A stretch of DNA of 64,000 nt from NCBI GenBank assembly GCA_021773355.1, contig JAJFKE010000011.1, positions 248,001 to 312,000 on the forward strand, written 5' to 3'. The notes under the pieces were generated by a model. It did no database searches. It worked only from the letters and a program-made list of their open reading frames with translations, and had not been told where the DNA came from. This DNA is from Gammaproteobacteria bacterium (GTDB lineage: Bacteria; Pseudomonadota; Gammaproteobacteria; Pseudomonadales; Pseudohongiellaceae). Positions 45,963-54,782 of this stretch are shown here, in pieces; position 1 is the stretch's first letter, and every line of letters starts with the position of its first letter. The position numbers were made by a program, and so were the translations under genes.

Positions 45963-46664
45963 CTACCTAATCTCTTGCAATATTGTGGAGAGTCGAGTTT
46001 CAGCATCGGTTACGACAACAAACTCCACACGGCGTGATCTATCCGCATCTTCAACGCCGTCTTCGGACAGAATTAGCTGTGAGGACGAGAGACCATTTGC
46101 CGTCATTCGTTCTCGCAGCCATGTCTTTTCATGAGCCACATTGTTTAAGCCAATAAGAAATCCCAGAGTGGTTCTGGTTCTTTCTTGAGACAAGGCCATA
46201 TTTCTCATATAAGCCTCATCGCTGTTCGCCGCAAAAGACCAAGAACTGGAGGTATGGCCTTCAATCCTTACTTCAAGAATTTCATCACGGTATTTAGCAG
46301 AGGTGAGTATCGCCATATAGCGTGGGAAAAAATCGCTGAGAATAGCGGAAAACGCAGGCTTGAGATCGGATTGACCTTCTTCGAAAAGCAGGCTGGTGTT
46401 AGTAAATCGAAATTTTAGATCATCTCCTAATTGCGCGCCCCATAGCGGCAAGTCTTCATTGAACTCGGCTCGCAAGTCATTGAACAACTCCTCACGGAGA
46501 TCTTCATAGAGTACCACTACTCGTTCGATTTCATCGTTCTTGCGCTCGACAATAACCAGATACATCACTGCGATAAGAAGAAACAACATCATCAGACCAC
46601 TCATCAAATCACTTACTGCGATCCAGTGTTCTTCGGTTTCCTGTTCCAGTTCTGCTCCTAACAT
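45963..46664 (-). CDS. ZorB/MotB-like stator protein with OmpA domain
   Basis: The 233-residue protein has a short N-terminus, one transmembrane helix at about 15-36 and a periplasmic OmpA-like domain. Asp19 in SDLMSGLMMLFLLIAV is where MotB and ZorB have the proton-carrying Asp. OmpA marks are the IEGHTSS loop, SQERTRTTLGFL and RSRRVEFVV, so it should bind peptidoglycan. Together with the upstream protein it should form a proton-driven motor unit of the MotAB/ZorAB class. ATG 46664 has AGAGGG upstream; the gap to the ZorA-like gene is eight bases. Confidence 0.88.
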   Translation of the reverse strand: MLGAELEQETEEHWIAVSDLMSGLMMLFLLIAVMYLVIVERKNDEIERVVVLYEDLREELFNDLRAEFNEDLPLWGAQLGDDLKFRFTNTSLLFEEGQSDLKPAFSAILSDFFPRYMAILTSAKYRDEILEVRIEGHTSSSWSFAANSDEAYMRNMALSQERTRTTLGFLIGLNNVAHEKTWLRERMTANGLSSSQLILSEDGVEDADRSRRVEFVVVTDAETRLSTILQEIR

Positions 46665-46672
46665 AAAGCCCT

Positions 46673-47902
46673 CTACTTCGCTGCCTGCTGTCGCTTGCCT
46701 GACTGTTGTTCGGCTAGTAACAGTATGTCCCGCAATCTGTCTGTCAGAGGCACATAGTCGTTGACGAATTTTTCAGACAGGGCCGTGAGTTGATAGCCAA
46801 AGGTTTGCAGTGCCTGAGTGAGCTCTTTCTCCATAGATTGATCTAGTAACTGCATATGCAGTTCGGTTTTGTCCGTCATCGCCTGAACATGTTCTGCCAA
46901 ACCGGAATGGGCTTGATTAACAGAACTCGCTAATCCCTGAGTCACCTGTTCTACGGTCTCTGCTATATCTCTTGCAGCTGCAGACAATACTTGCGTCAAA
47001 CTTTCATTGTTTTGTTCAATACTGGAACTTAGCTTCAGAGTTAGCTCAGAAACATAGTCACCCAGGGCCGGCAAGCCTTCTGACGCTTGACCGACAAGGC
47101 CGGATAAGCCGGACAGATAGCCTTCAAGGTTCGCAGTCTGTTGCTCAAGACCACTTAACAGAGTGCCCAGTGAAGCAGCCACCCGATTAAATTCCTGGGA
47201 GTGAACAATCATCTGTTCATAGGATTGGCTCGCGTGATTGATTACTTCTATGCTCGCCTGTTGTGCGCGCAGCATGTCATCCAACTGACTGGAGTAGCTT
47301 TGTTGCCATTGCAGCAAGTGTCCGAGAGACTCATTGAACTTTTGAAAATTTTCGCCGTACTGAACCTCTATGCGGCTATTAAATTCGCGCATTACAGTAG
47401 CCAAAGCTGTAGTGAGCGCATCAGTATTTGCCGCAACCATCTGCTCTTGGTATGCACGACCGGATTCCAACAAAGCCTGGCTATCTGAGCTGCTTTCTTG
47501 TCGCAGCAAGTCAAGATTGGTATTCAATGCGTTAATTGCATTATTCAGGTCAGTAACTGTGGCCGGCGCTTCCGCGCTGCTCGAGCTTTTCTTGATAGAA
47601 GAAAGTGTACTACGCAAGCGAATACTCAAAGCGCCAAGTATCCCAACAATTGATGACCACACGGCCACGCCCAATCCATCGATCATGACAGGAACGCTGG
47701 CTTCTATGTTGGCGCTATCAAAACGCATCAATCCAAAGGCAATACCTAGAAAAGTTCCGAATATGCCAAAGCTGGTTAGAATGGATGGTGCATTACGAAC
47801 CGTCTGAGCAGAAAAACTGGCACCATGAAAATACGCAATTAGCAGAAGCATGAAACCAATCAAGCTCCAGGTAACTGTCGTTAGATCATAGAATTCTGTC
47901 AT
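46673..47902 (-). CDS. ZorA/MotA-like proton channel protein with long helical tail
   Basis: The 409-residue protein has three transmembrane helices (about 10-27, 40-58 and 70-94) with SFGIFGTFLGIAFGL and GLGVAVWSSIVGILGALS in the MotA/TolQ/ExbB pattern, then a cytoplasmic tail of about 315 residues that is rich in Gln, Ser, Leu and Glu and predicted as long coiled coil. Long tails of this kind are the hallmark of ZorA, whose tail transmits a signal to effectors. ATG 47902 is the start. It leads the operon; a terminator at 47961-47982 lies just upstream, so its promoter should lie in the remaining 58 bp. Confidence 0.88.
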   Translation of the reverse strand: MTEFYDLTTVTWSLIGFMLLLIAYFHGASFSAQTVRNAPSILTSFGIFGTFLGIAFGLMRFDSANIEASVPVMIDGLGVAVWSSIVGILGALSIRLRSTLSSIKKSSSSAEAPATVTDLNNAINALNTNLDLLRQESSSDSQALLESGRAYQEQMVAANTDALTTALATVMREFNSRIEVQYGENFQKFNESLGHLLQWQQSYSSQLDDMLRAQQASIEVINHASQSYEQMIVHSQEFNRVAASLGTLLSGLEQQTANLEGYLSGLSGLVGQASEGLPALGDYVSELTLKLSSSIEQNNESLTQVLSAAARDIAETVEQVTQGLASSVNQAHSGLAEHVQAMTDKTELHMQLLDQSMEKELTQALQTFGYQLTALSEKFVNDYVPLTDRLRDILLLAEQQSGKRQQAAK

Positions 47903-47960
47903 TACAATCTCAGCATTAATTTATTAATATCCTTTCTCGATATGTCTCCGCGCTCTCGAC

Positions 47961-47982
47961 AAAAAACCCGCTTGAGAGCGGG
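47961..47982 (-). terminator. Intrinsic terminator of the gene at 48017
   Basis: On the minus strand CCCGCT and AGCGGG form a 6-bp stem with a 4-nt loop, followed by six T. It sits 35 bp after the stop of the 48017-48850 gene and isolates it from the ZorA-like gene downstream. Confidence 0.85.
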
Positions 47983-48016
47983 CCTTTCGTACAACACAGA
48001 AGCGACGAGTAATATT

Positions 48017-48850
48017 TTACTCGTTAGCAGCACCCTTACGCAGGTGTCCGTAGATTAGCTCCTCGGTAAACTCCACACACTTATATTCTAATAGTTGCAT
48101 GTTCTCATCCAACCTGCGATACAGAGGAAATTTTAATGTCCATGCCGCTGTGTAGACATTGGGGTCTTCTAGAGTTGCTTCATACATGAGTGTATTCGGG
48201 CCAATATGCGTATAGCGTTCAGTCACGCGCAGGGCGTCGCTATGATGATTGCCGGCATGATCCAGCCATGTATCCGGAACCTGATCAGTGACATCGATGA
48301 CCAATGTATCTCCCTCGAAGTGGCCTCTGGAATGCCCCATCCAACTAAAGATAGGAGCCTCAAAATCAGGACGATTCATATACACGATACGACTGGCGCT
48401 AGCGAACTCGTAGGCCATGACAACATGATCTGGGGATTGAATTATTTGAAACGGAAAAGGCAGGTAATTGGCACGTGGTATACCCGGCATATAGCATTTG
48501 ACAACGGGATCCAAGCTTAACCAATCGGATTTATTCGCCTGCTGCTGGGCACGAGCCGCTATGGTATAGGGTATTTCCCCACCGCTGACGATACCCAAGC
48601 CAGCGGGAATAGCTCCGATGGCACCTAACTCTACAATCGGGCCGAAATCAGCCGCATGGGGCTCAATGTCCCAGTGGGCGCTGCCAATCGACTGCCAAAT
48701 ACCATTAAAGTCTGGCTTGCCGTCAGCTGTCCTGGGCACCGTTGCGTCGTCCGCCGCCGCACTGAGACTGCCCCAAGACAGCAGAACCAGCGCTACTAAG
48801 GTACTTATACCTGAAGCTATCAGCCTATTTTTTAACAGAAGAATCGCCAT
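48017..48850 (-). CDS. Secreted hypothetical protein
   Basis: The 277-residue protein has a signal peptide (about 1-33, SAAADDA) and starts its mature part with TADGKPDFNGIWQ, a segment common in a large set of exported proteins from Acidobacteria and Gammaproteobacteria of unknown function. Other marks are GHSRGHFEGDTLVIDVT and ALRVTERYTHIG, consistent with beta-rich structure. No catalytic motif is clear. GGAG lies upstream of ATG 48850. It is divergent from the aldo/keto reductase gene and closed by a terminator. Confidence 0.8.
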   Translation of the reverse strand: MAILLLKNRLIASGISTLVALVLLSWGSLSAAADDATVPRTADGKPDFNGIWQSIGSAHWDIEPHAADFGPIVELGAIGAIPAGLGIVSGGEIPYTIAARAQQQANKSDWLSLDPVVKCYMPGIPRANYLPFPFQIIQSPDHVVMAYEFASASRIVYMNRPDFEAPIFSWMGHSRGHFEGDTLVIDVTDQVPDTWLDHAGNHHSDALRVTERYTHIGPNTLMYEATLEDPNVYTAAWTLKFPLYRRLDENMQLLEYKCVEFTEELIYGHLRKGAANE

Positions 48851-49025
48851 GTTTGTCTCCGTTCTTATTGTTTTCCGCTACCTTATCATTTCTACGGCAG
48901 GACCAAAATTCTAACATAGCATTTTGGCTTCAGCTTATCTGATTGCGTATTGACATGGGTACGTTGCGCAGATCAATATCAAATCATTACACAATATTCA
49001 GACAGGCAAATTCTGGAGTGGCAGC

Positions 49026-49943
49026 ATGAAATTAACACGTCGAGAGCTACTAAAAGCAAGTGCTGGGTTGGCAGCAGCTGCCACATTGGGCCACCCCTCC
49101 ATGGCACAATCACCGTTACATAGGGTGCGCATCCCGTCTTCCGGTGAAATGATTCCCAGTATAGGTATCGGCTGTAGAAATTACCGCGCGGATGCTGGAT
49201 ATGAAGAACTTATGGTTTTTCGTGACACCTTTGCCCACTACCACAACCTCGGTGGCAAAATTGTCGACACCTCACCGAATTACGGTAACTCAGAAGAAGT
49301 TATTGGCCGAATAATGGCCGATCTCGGTATTCGGGATGAGCTTTGGGTTGCAACAAAAGTTGATCGAGAAAATCGCGCCGATGGTATTAGTAGAATGGAA
49401 AGGTCCTTCGAATTATTAGCCGGAGATAATTTCGATCTCATGCAGATTCACAATTTACGCGGTGCAGACGTTCAACTGAAAACCATGCGAGCCTGGAAAG
49501 AGCAAGGCCGGTTTCGATACATAGGAGTGACCACCTCCAGCGATCGTCAGTATGATCGACTAGTTGAGATCATGGAGAGCAAACCACTGGATTTCATACA
49601 GGTGGATTACTCCTTAGGCAACCGTAACGCCGCAGATAATATTCTGCCATTGGCGCAAGACAAAAGCATTGCCGTACTAACTAATTTACCTTTTGGCCGT
49701 GGCCGCCTGTTCGCTGCTGTTGGAGATCGAGCTATGCCCGACTGGGCTGCAGAGATTGATGCAAGTTCATGGGCGCAAATATTTCTTAAATATGTGATGT
49801 CTCATCCATCAAATGCTATTCCTATTCCTGGGACAACCAAGCCTCACCACGCCGAAGATAATTTGGCGGCAGCCAGAGGAAGACTGCCGGACGCAAACCT
49901 GAGAGCCGAAATGGAAAGGTTTATTGACCCCTTATTAGCCTAA
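49026..49943 (+). CDS. Tat-exported aldo/keto reductase
   Basis: The 305-residue protein has a twin-arginine signal (TRRELLKAS, cleavage near SMAQ) followed by an aldo/keto reductase barrel. The AKR parts visible are DTSPNYGNSEEVIG, LWVATKVD and MQIHNL, and the cofactor end PIPGTTKPHHAEDN. Tat export means it folds with its nicotinamide cofactor in the cytoplasm before crossing, or binds another cofactor. Asp, Tyr and Lys of the catalytic set are present; the His is less certain. GGAG precedes ATG 49026. Substrate unknown. Confidence 0.9.
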   Translation: MKLTRRELLKASAGLAAAATLGHPSMAQSPLHRVRIPSSGEMIPSIGIGCRNYRADAGYEELMVFRDTFAHYHNLGGKIVDTSPNYGNSEEVIGRIMADLGIRDELWVATKVDRENRADGISRMERSFELLAGDNFDLMQIHNLRGADVQLKTMRAWKEQGRFRYIGVTTSSDRQYDRLVEIMESKPLDFIQVDYSLGNRNAADNILPLAQDKSIAVLTNLPFGRGRLFAAVGDRAMPDWAAEIDASSWAQIFLKYVMSHPSNAIPIPGTTKPHHAEDNLAAARGRLPDANLRAEMERFIDPLLA

Positions 49944-50035
49944 ACTACTAGAAATCACAGAATACTCTACCTAGCCCTGGGATTCAGACTCTGGAAATAC
50001 TAGCCCGACTTGAAGAAACCGCAGCAAGCATCTGG

Positions 50036-50482
50036 ATGCGGGAGTCCGGCGCTGCGTTTTTCACATCACTCACCTTGCACTCTCTCGCGATGGCATTCGT
50101 CGTCGGAATCAATTTGGCTATCGCCTTTAGATTAGTCGGCTTCGCGCCCAAATTGCCTATCGCTCCCCTTACTCGATTCTACCCACTGCACTGGTATTGC
50201 GCGGTCTTGATACTCGTTTCCGGGCTCGCGCTCTTGCTGGCTTACCCAGCCAAGGCGCTCACCAATGAAGTGTTTTATTTGAAACTAACCGCCTTGAGCA
50301 TTGGCTTACTAATTAGCAAACGATTCCAATACACGCTTTCGAATCTCCCCGAGGACGAGCCTGTTCAGAATGACCACAAGCAACTCGCCTACCTATCACT
50401 TGTCGTTTGGGCTACTACCATTTGTGCGGGTCGGTTTCTGGCCTACACCCATAATGTCCTACTCGCATCGCGGTTTTACTAA
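50036..50482 (+). CDS. DUF6644-related four-helix membrane protein (start uncertain)
   Basis: The 148 residues from ATG 50036 hold four transmembrane helices with FFTSLTLHSLAMAFVVG, LHWYCAVLILVSG and CAGRFLAYTH. Related proteins begin about 15 residues earlier with a segment like LEILARLEETAASIW before W-x-RES, and the same frame here reads exactly that from CTG 49991, with a GGGA nearby. I think translation starts at or near that CTG, which is non-canonical. Function is unknown. The next DUF6644 gene begins seven bases after the stop. Confidence 0.7.
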   Translation: MRESGAAFFTSLTLHSLAMAFVVGINLAIAFRLVGFAPKLPIAPLTRFYPLHWYCAVLILVSGLALLLAYPAKALTNEVFYLKLTALSIGLLISKRFQYTLSNLPEDEPVQNDHKQLAYLSLVVWATTICAGRFLAYTHNVLLASRFY

Positions 50483-50488
50483 ACTACC

Positions 50489-50998
50489 ATGATAGATATT
50501 CTTCTCAGTTTTTCTCAGAGCACAGGAATATATTCATTCATGAATTCCCCCTGGGGCTGGCCTGTTGCCGAATCAATCCATTTCCTGGGCCTGTGTATGT
50601 TAATTGGAACTGTAGGTTTATTCGATTTGAGAATGCTAGGGGTAGCAAAACAGGTTTCCCTGACTGAATTACACAAACTCGTTCCCATCGGCGTGCTCGG
50701 ATACTTATTAAATGTTACTACTGGCACTATGTTTCTAAGCACGGCGCCCGACCAATATCTATACAACCCCGCAGTGCAGTCGAAGTTTTTTTTCATGTTA
50801 ATCGCAGGAATCAATATGCTATTTTTCTATGCCACCACGGCAACAGAAGTTAAGCGCAGCGAGGATTCGGCCAGTTTGGCCACCAGAGCCAAGACTATGG
50901 CCGCAATTTCATTGCTTTGCTGGTGCGGCGTAATTATTTGTGGTCGCCTAATTACTTACTACAGACCACCCTACTACTGGTGTCTATGGTGTCAGTAG
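50489..50998 (+). CDS. DUF6644-type four-helix membrane protein
   Basis: The 169-residue product has the DUF6644 marks AESIHFLGLCMLIGT, GLFDLRMLGVA, PIGVLGYLLNVTTG, QSKFFFMLIAGINMLFF and CGRLITYY, and ends with a Tyr/Trp/Cys-rich tail. Four helices are visible. It is coupled with the related gene just upstream. Their recurrence in pairs here and at 10 kb suggests heteromeric membrane units. Confidence 0.78.
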   Translation: MIDILLSFSQSTGIYSFMNSPWGWPVAESIHFLGLCMLIGTVGLFDLRMLGVAKQVSLTELHKLVPIGVLGYLLNVTTGTMFLSTAPDQYLYNPAVQSKFFFMLIAGINMLFFYATTATEVKRSEDSASLATRAKTMAAISLLCWCGVIICGRLITYYRPPYYWCLWCQ

Positions 50999-51146
50999 CC
51001 CACCTGAACAGCCGAACTGATTGAATTTCTACCTCATCTGAATTAGTCTCTCTGCGCTTGCTGATCCAGCAGTTATTGGCCGTCAGCAAGGGATATCTGT
51101 TTCATCACAATGCGTGCTCAAAGTCTGAGCTCAACAAGGGCTATAC

Positions 51147-51920
51147 ATGCAACTGCGCTCGGAACATTCTCTGGGAGTTTTTCACATCCGTATAAACTGG
51201 CTATTTGCAGCCTGTGTACTGATGACCGTTGCCGCCTTCGCCAACCTTGGCCTTTGGCAACTGGACAGGGCTGCTACAAAAGTTGAAGCTCAACAGGCAA
51301 TGGAGATTGAATCCCGGGAAAACGCGGCTCCAATTGAAGATATCCCTGTCGGCCATTTGCACCGTGCCAACCCCGAACTGCAGAACCGACACGTGTCGCT
51401 GAGCGGTGAGTACGTGAACGATCGCACTATCTTATTGCTGGCTGAATTCTTTCAGGGAATGATCGGCTACGGGGTGGTTACCCCCTTTCGGTTGGCAAGC
51501 AATCAGCAGTTAGTACTTGTTAACAGAGGTTGGACTACCGGAATCTTGCCTCCGAATACCCCACCTGCGTTGAGGCCTGTTTCAGGGCCAGTACAAATAA
51601 CGGCTCAAATATTCGTGCCACCTGAGAATGCCAGGGTACTTGCCAGCCAAATCGATCCATCTGCCTGGCCGCTACGCATGAGAACTCTGGAATTCGACGT
51701 AGTTACGGAAATACTCGATGAGCCGTTGTTTCCCTTTGAAGTGCGCCTGACGGCAGAACAAGAGGGTGTGCTAGTACGCCATTGGCCTGCCGTGAATGCT
51801 GACGTAAACCAAAATTTATCTTATGCAGTTCAATGGTTTAGCTTCGCTTTATTAGTCTTGTTCGCAAGTGTCTTGGCAAGTAGTAACTTGTGGGCGCTGT
51901 TAAAAGAAGGTAATCCCTGA
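51147..51920 (+). CDS. SURF1 family cytochrome oxidase assembly protein
   Basis: The 257-residue protein has two transmembrane helices, one near the N-terminus (WLFAACVLMTVAAFANLGLW) and one at the C-terminus (QWFSFALLVLFASVL), with a beta-rich domain between them, the SURF1 layout. The LGLWQLDRA and LVNRGWTTG motifs are typical. It helps insert haem a into subunit I of aa3-type oxidase. No oxidase genes are in the window. AAGGG precedes ATG 51147. Confidence 0.93.
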   Translation: MQLRSEHSLGVFHIRINWLFAACVLMTVAAFANLGLWQLDRAATKVEAQQAMEIESRENAAPIEDIPVGHLHRANPELQNRHVSLSGEYVNDRTILLLAEFFQGMIGYGVVTPFRLASNQQLVLVNRGWTTGILPPNTPPALRPVSGPVQITAQIFVPPENARVLASQIDPSAWPLRMRTLEFDVVTEILDEPLFPFEVRLTAEQEGVLVRHWPAVNADVNQNLSYAVQWFSFALLVLFASVLASSNLWALLKEGNP

Positions 51921-52158
51921 ACGGTGTTTCCCCAGCAGCTTTTCTGCAGAACTGACTGATTTCGAAATTATTAGCCTCTAGCGGTTAACTCAGGGCCTAA
52001 TTCAGAGTCAAGTAGCTGATTATTGTAATCAATTACCTGCCACAGACATTCAAAAATAGCCCAGATAGTGCTATTGTTCGTCCGTTATTAAGGATCAATC
52101 TAATTTAACTCTGTTGTTAACAGGTTTAAGACAAAACGAGCTATGAGGAGTAGCAAAT

Positions 52159-53598
52159 ATGCGAATTTTTTCCGCGAAGACACTGTTGAGCAGTATTGCA
52201 GTGGCAGCAGCAATGTCCGTACCTGGAATCACGCTGGCGCAATCAAGCGAAGTAACATTCCACAAAGACATTGAACCGATTCTGCAGCGTAGCTGTCAGA
52301 ACTGTCACCGCGTAGGTGGTGCTGGACCGATGCCCTTAGTTACCTACGATCAAGTTGCTCCTTTCGCCGGCTTGATCGAGTACAAGACTGCGCTTCGTGA
52401 TCGTGCTGGTGCCATGCCGCCATGGTACATGGAAAAAAATATTGGTATTCAGGAATTCAAAGATGACCCCTCTCTAAGTGATGCTGAGCTGGCTGCAATT
52501 TCTGCCTGGGCTCGAAGCGGCACGCCGAAGGGAGAGGAAGCAGACGCACCTACTCCACTAGTATTTGATGACAGCCTGAAGTGGAAGGCTGGTGAGCCGG
52601 ACTTGGTTGTTAAAATGAACGATGTAACAAAACTTGCCGGTACGCCTGACTGGTGGGGTGAGATTGACTATATCCCTACAGGGCTTGAAGAAGACCGCTA
52701 TGTTAAATCTGTGGAAGTAGTAGAAGTTAACGATGTAGACAATCAGGCCGGTACCGGACGGGATACAGTTGGTGGCGCTTACATATTCCACCATATGATC
52801 TGGGGCACGGCTATCCTTGATGAAAACGGTGAACGTGGTCCTGGTATCTCAATTCCATGGCCTGTGCATGAAGTTGGCCGCAACGCTGACATCTTCGACC
52901 AGGACGCAGGTCGCCTGCTCAAGGCCGGATCATCCATCGTATCTGATTCAGTGCATTTGCACTCTAACGGTCGCGATACAACCGGGCACCTGGAAGTAGG
53001 ATTTCGCTTTCATGATGAAGATTACAAACCGAAATATCAGAACGCGTTTATCGGCCTAGGAAACGGCGTAGACATCAGCATTACCGGCAATCAGAAAGAT
53101 CAGGAACTGCATGCCTATACTGTTCTGAACCAGCACACAAAAGTTGTGACTTTCGAGCCTCATCTGCATGCTCCAGGCGAGCGTATGTGTTTGGAAGCTA
53201 TCTGGGGTTACACAGTTGAAACTCTGTCCTGCGTAGGCTACGACCACAACTGGGTGCGTGGATATCCCTATGCAGAGCACGCTGCTCCATTGCTGCCAAA
53301 GGGAACGATTCTTCATATCGTTGGGTACATGAACAATACAGATACGAATCCAAATGTTCCTGATCCTCGTAACTGGCAGGGTTCAGGCAACCGCTCTGTA
53401 ACCAATATGTTCATTGACCTAGGCATTCGCGTTACCATGACTGACGATCAATTCTTCGAAGCCATGGAAGAAAGACGTCAAGCACTTAATTTAGGGCCAA
53501 ACGACCATGTTATTGGCTGTCCGCTATGTCTGGCTCCGCTGGTTGCTCCAATCGCTGAAGCTGATAGTGAAGAAGCCAACGATGTCGCGAGCAACTAG
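52159..53598 (+). CDS. Exported haem-c / copper monooxygenase-like protein
   Basis: The 479-residue protein has a signal peptide (1-28), then a cytochrome c domain with CQNCHR (C46, C49, H50) and GAMPPWYM. The C-terminal two thirds look like the type II copper (PHM/DBH) fold: a His pair H211-H212 (FHHMIWG), H266 and H268 (VHLHSN), and H335-x-H337 with M343 (EPHLHAPGERM), the ligand types of the two copper sites. It may hydroxylate a substrate with electrons fed by its own haem. GAGGAG precedes ATG 52159. Two paralogous secreted proteins follow directly. Exact ligand roles are inferred. Confidence 0.85.
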   Translation: MRIFSAKTLLSSIAVAAAMSVPGITLAQSSEVTFHKDIEPILQRSCQNCHRVGGAGPMPLVTYDQVAPFAGLIEYKTALRDRAGAMPPWYMEKNIGIQEFKDDPSLSDAELAAISAWARSGTPKGEEADAPTPLVFDDSLKWKAGEPDLVVKMNDVTKLAGTPDWWGEIDYIPTGLEEDRYVKSVEVVEVNDVDNQAGTGRDTVGGAYIFHHMIWGTAILDENGERGPGISIPWPVHEVGRNADIFDQDAGRLLKAGSSIVSDSVHLHSNGRDTTGHLEVGFRFHDEDYKPKYQNAFIGLGNGVDISITGNQKDQELHAYTVLNQHTKVVTFEPHLHAPGERMCLEAIWGYTVETLSCVGYDHNWVRGYPYAEHAAPLLPKGTILHIVGYMNNTDTNPNVPDPRNWQGSGNRSVTNMFIDLGIRVTMTDDQFFEAMEERRQALNLGPNDHVIGCPLCLAPLVAPIAEADSEEANDVASN

Positions 53599-53618
53599 CA
53601 GAGGTTTTAGTACTAACA

Positions 53619-54551
53619 ATGAGTAAGCAAACTAGTGAATCAATCAGTAGAGTGAAAGCTCTGCTGATTGCAGTTTTTTTATTAGTCACCTCAAGCACTG
53701 GTTTAGCCGATACCTTTCAGTTTGGGCAACACATAGAGCCAGCCTACGAAGGTTGGCACCCAAATCCGGACGGTACTTACAGTTTTATGTTCGGTTATAT
53801 GAATGAGAACTGGACCGAACAACCGGACCTCCCAGTCGGAGATAATAATTTCTTCTCGCCCGGTGATGCCGATCGTGGCCAACCTACCCATTTTCTACCT
53901 CGCCGTAACCGATTTACTTTCGAAGTCGTTGTTCCCTCCGATTGGGGTGAGCGAGAATTGGTGTGGACGCTGAATGTGAATGGCGTTGAACGTAAGGCCT
54001 ATGCCACGCTTAAGGCGGACTACCTGGTCGATAACATGGTTATTGCATCGGAAACAGGCTCTTTGGGTGCTGGAACCAGTAGCCCTGAGTCACGCGCAAA
54101 TCTGCCCCCAGTGCTAACTGTTCAGGGCGACAATATCCGTTCGGCTAGAGTTGGCGAATCGATTACTTTCCTAACCCAGGTAGAGGATGACGGATTACCA
54201 GTGCCACGCAGAGAAAGCACGAACACCGCAGATGAGCTACGACGTCGTATGATGCGACCACCTAGTCGTATAACCGTTGGCAAGGTTAACGGATTGTTCT
54301 TGTCCTGGAACAAGTACCGCGGCCCTGGCAATGTAACTTTTGATCCGCCAATGCCCAAACCTTGGGAAGATACGCGAACTTCAGCCAACTCTCCCTGGGG
54401 CCCGCTATGGTTACCACCGGAGGCTCCGGAAGATGGTCTGCATGAAGTGACAGCTACTTTTGATGCACCGGGAACTTATATATTATGGGGGCGCGCCGAT
54501 GACGGCGGCCTTTATCATGATGGCTATATCACCGTGAATGTCAGCGAATAG
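53619..54551 (+). CDS. Exported hypothetical protein, paralog A of a tandem pair
   Basis: The 310-residue protein has a Sec signal peptide ending near TGLADT. The mature part is beta-rich and shares with paralog B long blocks such as GYMNENW, RGQPTHFLPRRNRF, PSDWGERELVWT, TGSLGAGTSSPESRAN and a C-terminal GTYILWGRADDGGLYHDGY. I do not recognise a named domain. It begins 20 bp after the haem-copper protein's stop and is closed by a terminator, so it is part of that operon and probably a partner or substrate-handling protein. Confidence 0.8.
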   Translation: MSKQTSESISRVKALLIAVFLLVTSSTGLADTFQFGQHIEPAYEGWHPNPDGTYSFMFGYMNENWTEQPDLPVGDNNFFSPGDADRGQPTHFLPRRNRFTFEVVVPSDWGERELVWTLNVNGVERKAYATLKADYLVDNMVIASETGSLGAGTSSPESRANLPPVLTVQGDNIRSARVGESITFLTQVEDDGLPVPRRESTNTADELRRRMMRPPSRITVGKVNGLFLSWNKYRGPGNVTFDPPMPKPWEDTRTSANSPWGPLWLPPEAPEDGLHEVTATFDAPGTYILWGRADDGGLYHDGYITVNVSE

Positions 54552-54568
54552 CAATATCTGACAATCCA

Positions 54569-54592
54569 GGGGCGAGAAATTCGCCCCTTTTT
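54569..54592 (+). terminator. Intrinsic terminator after paralog A
   Basis: GGGGCG and CGCCCC form a 6-bp stem around a 7-nt loop, followed by TTTTT. It ends the transcript of the haem-copper protein and paralog A. Confidence 0.88.
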
Positions 54593-54782
54593 ATTGTCTG
54601 CGTTTCGAGGATTTTAAAGCAACAACAAGAAACCATCGGCTGGTAAATCCAGTAGTCATTAAACTCCGATGGCGACAAGGATGACGAAGATTGATCAGGG
54701 TCAATGCAAGCAACATTTCAAGTATTACCCTTCGCGGCTAATCGTCTATTAATTACTATTAACATTACGCTTGGGGAAAAGC

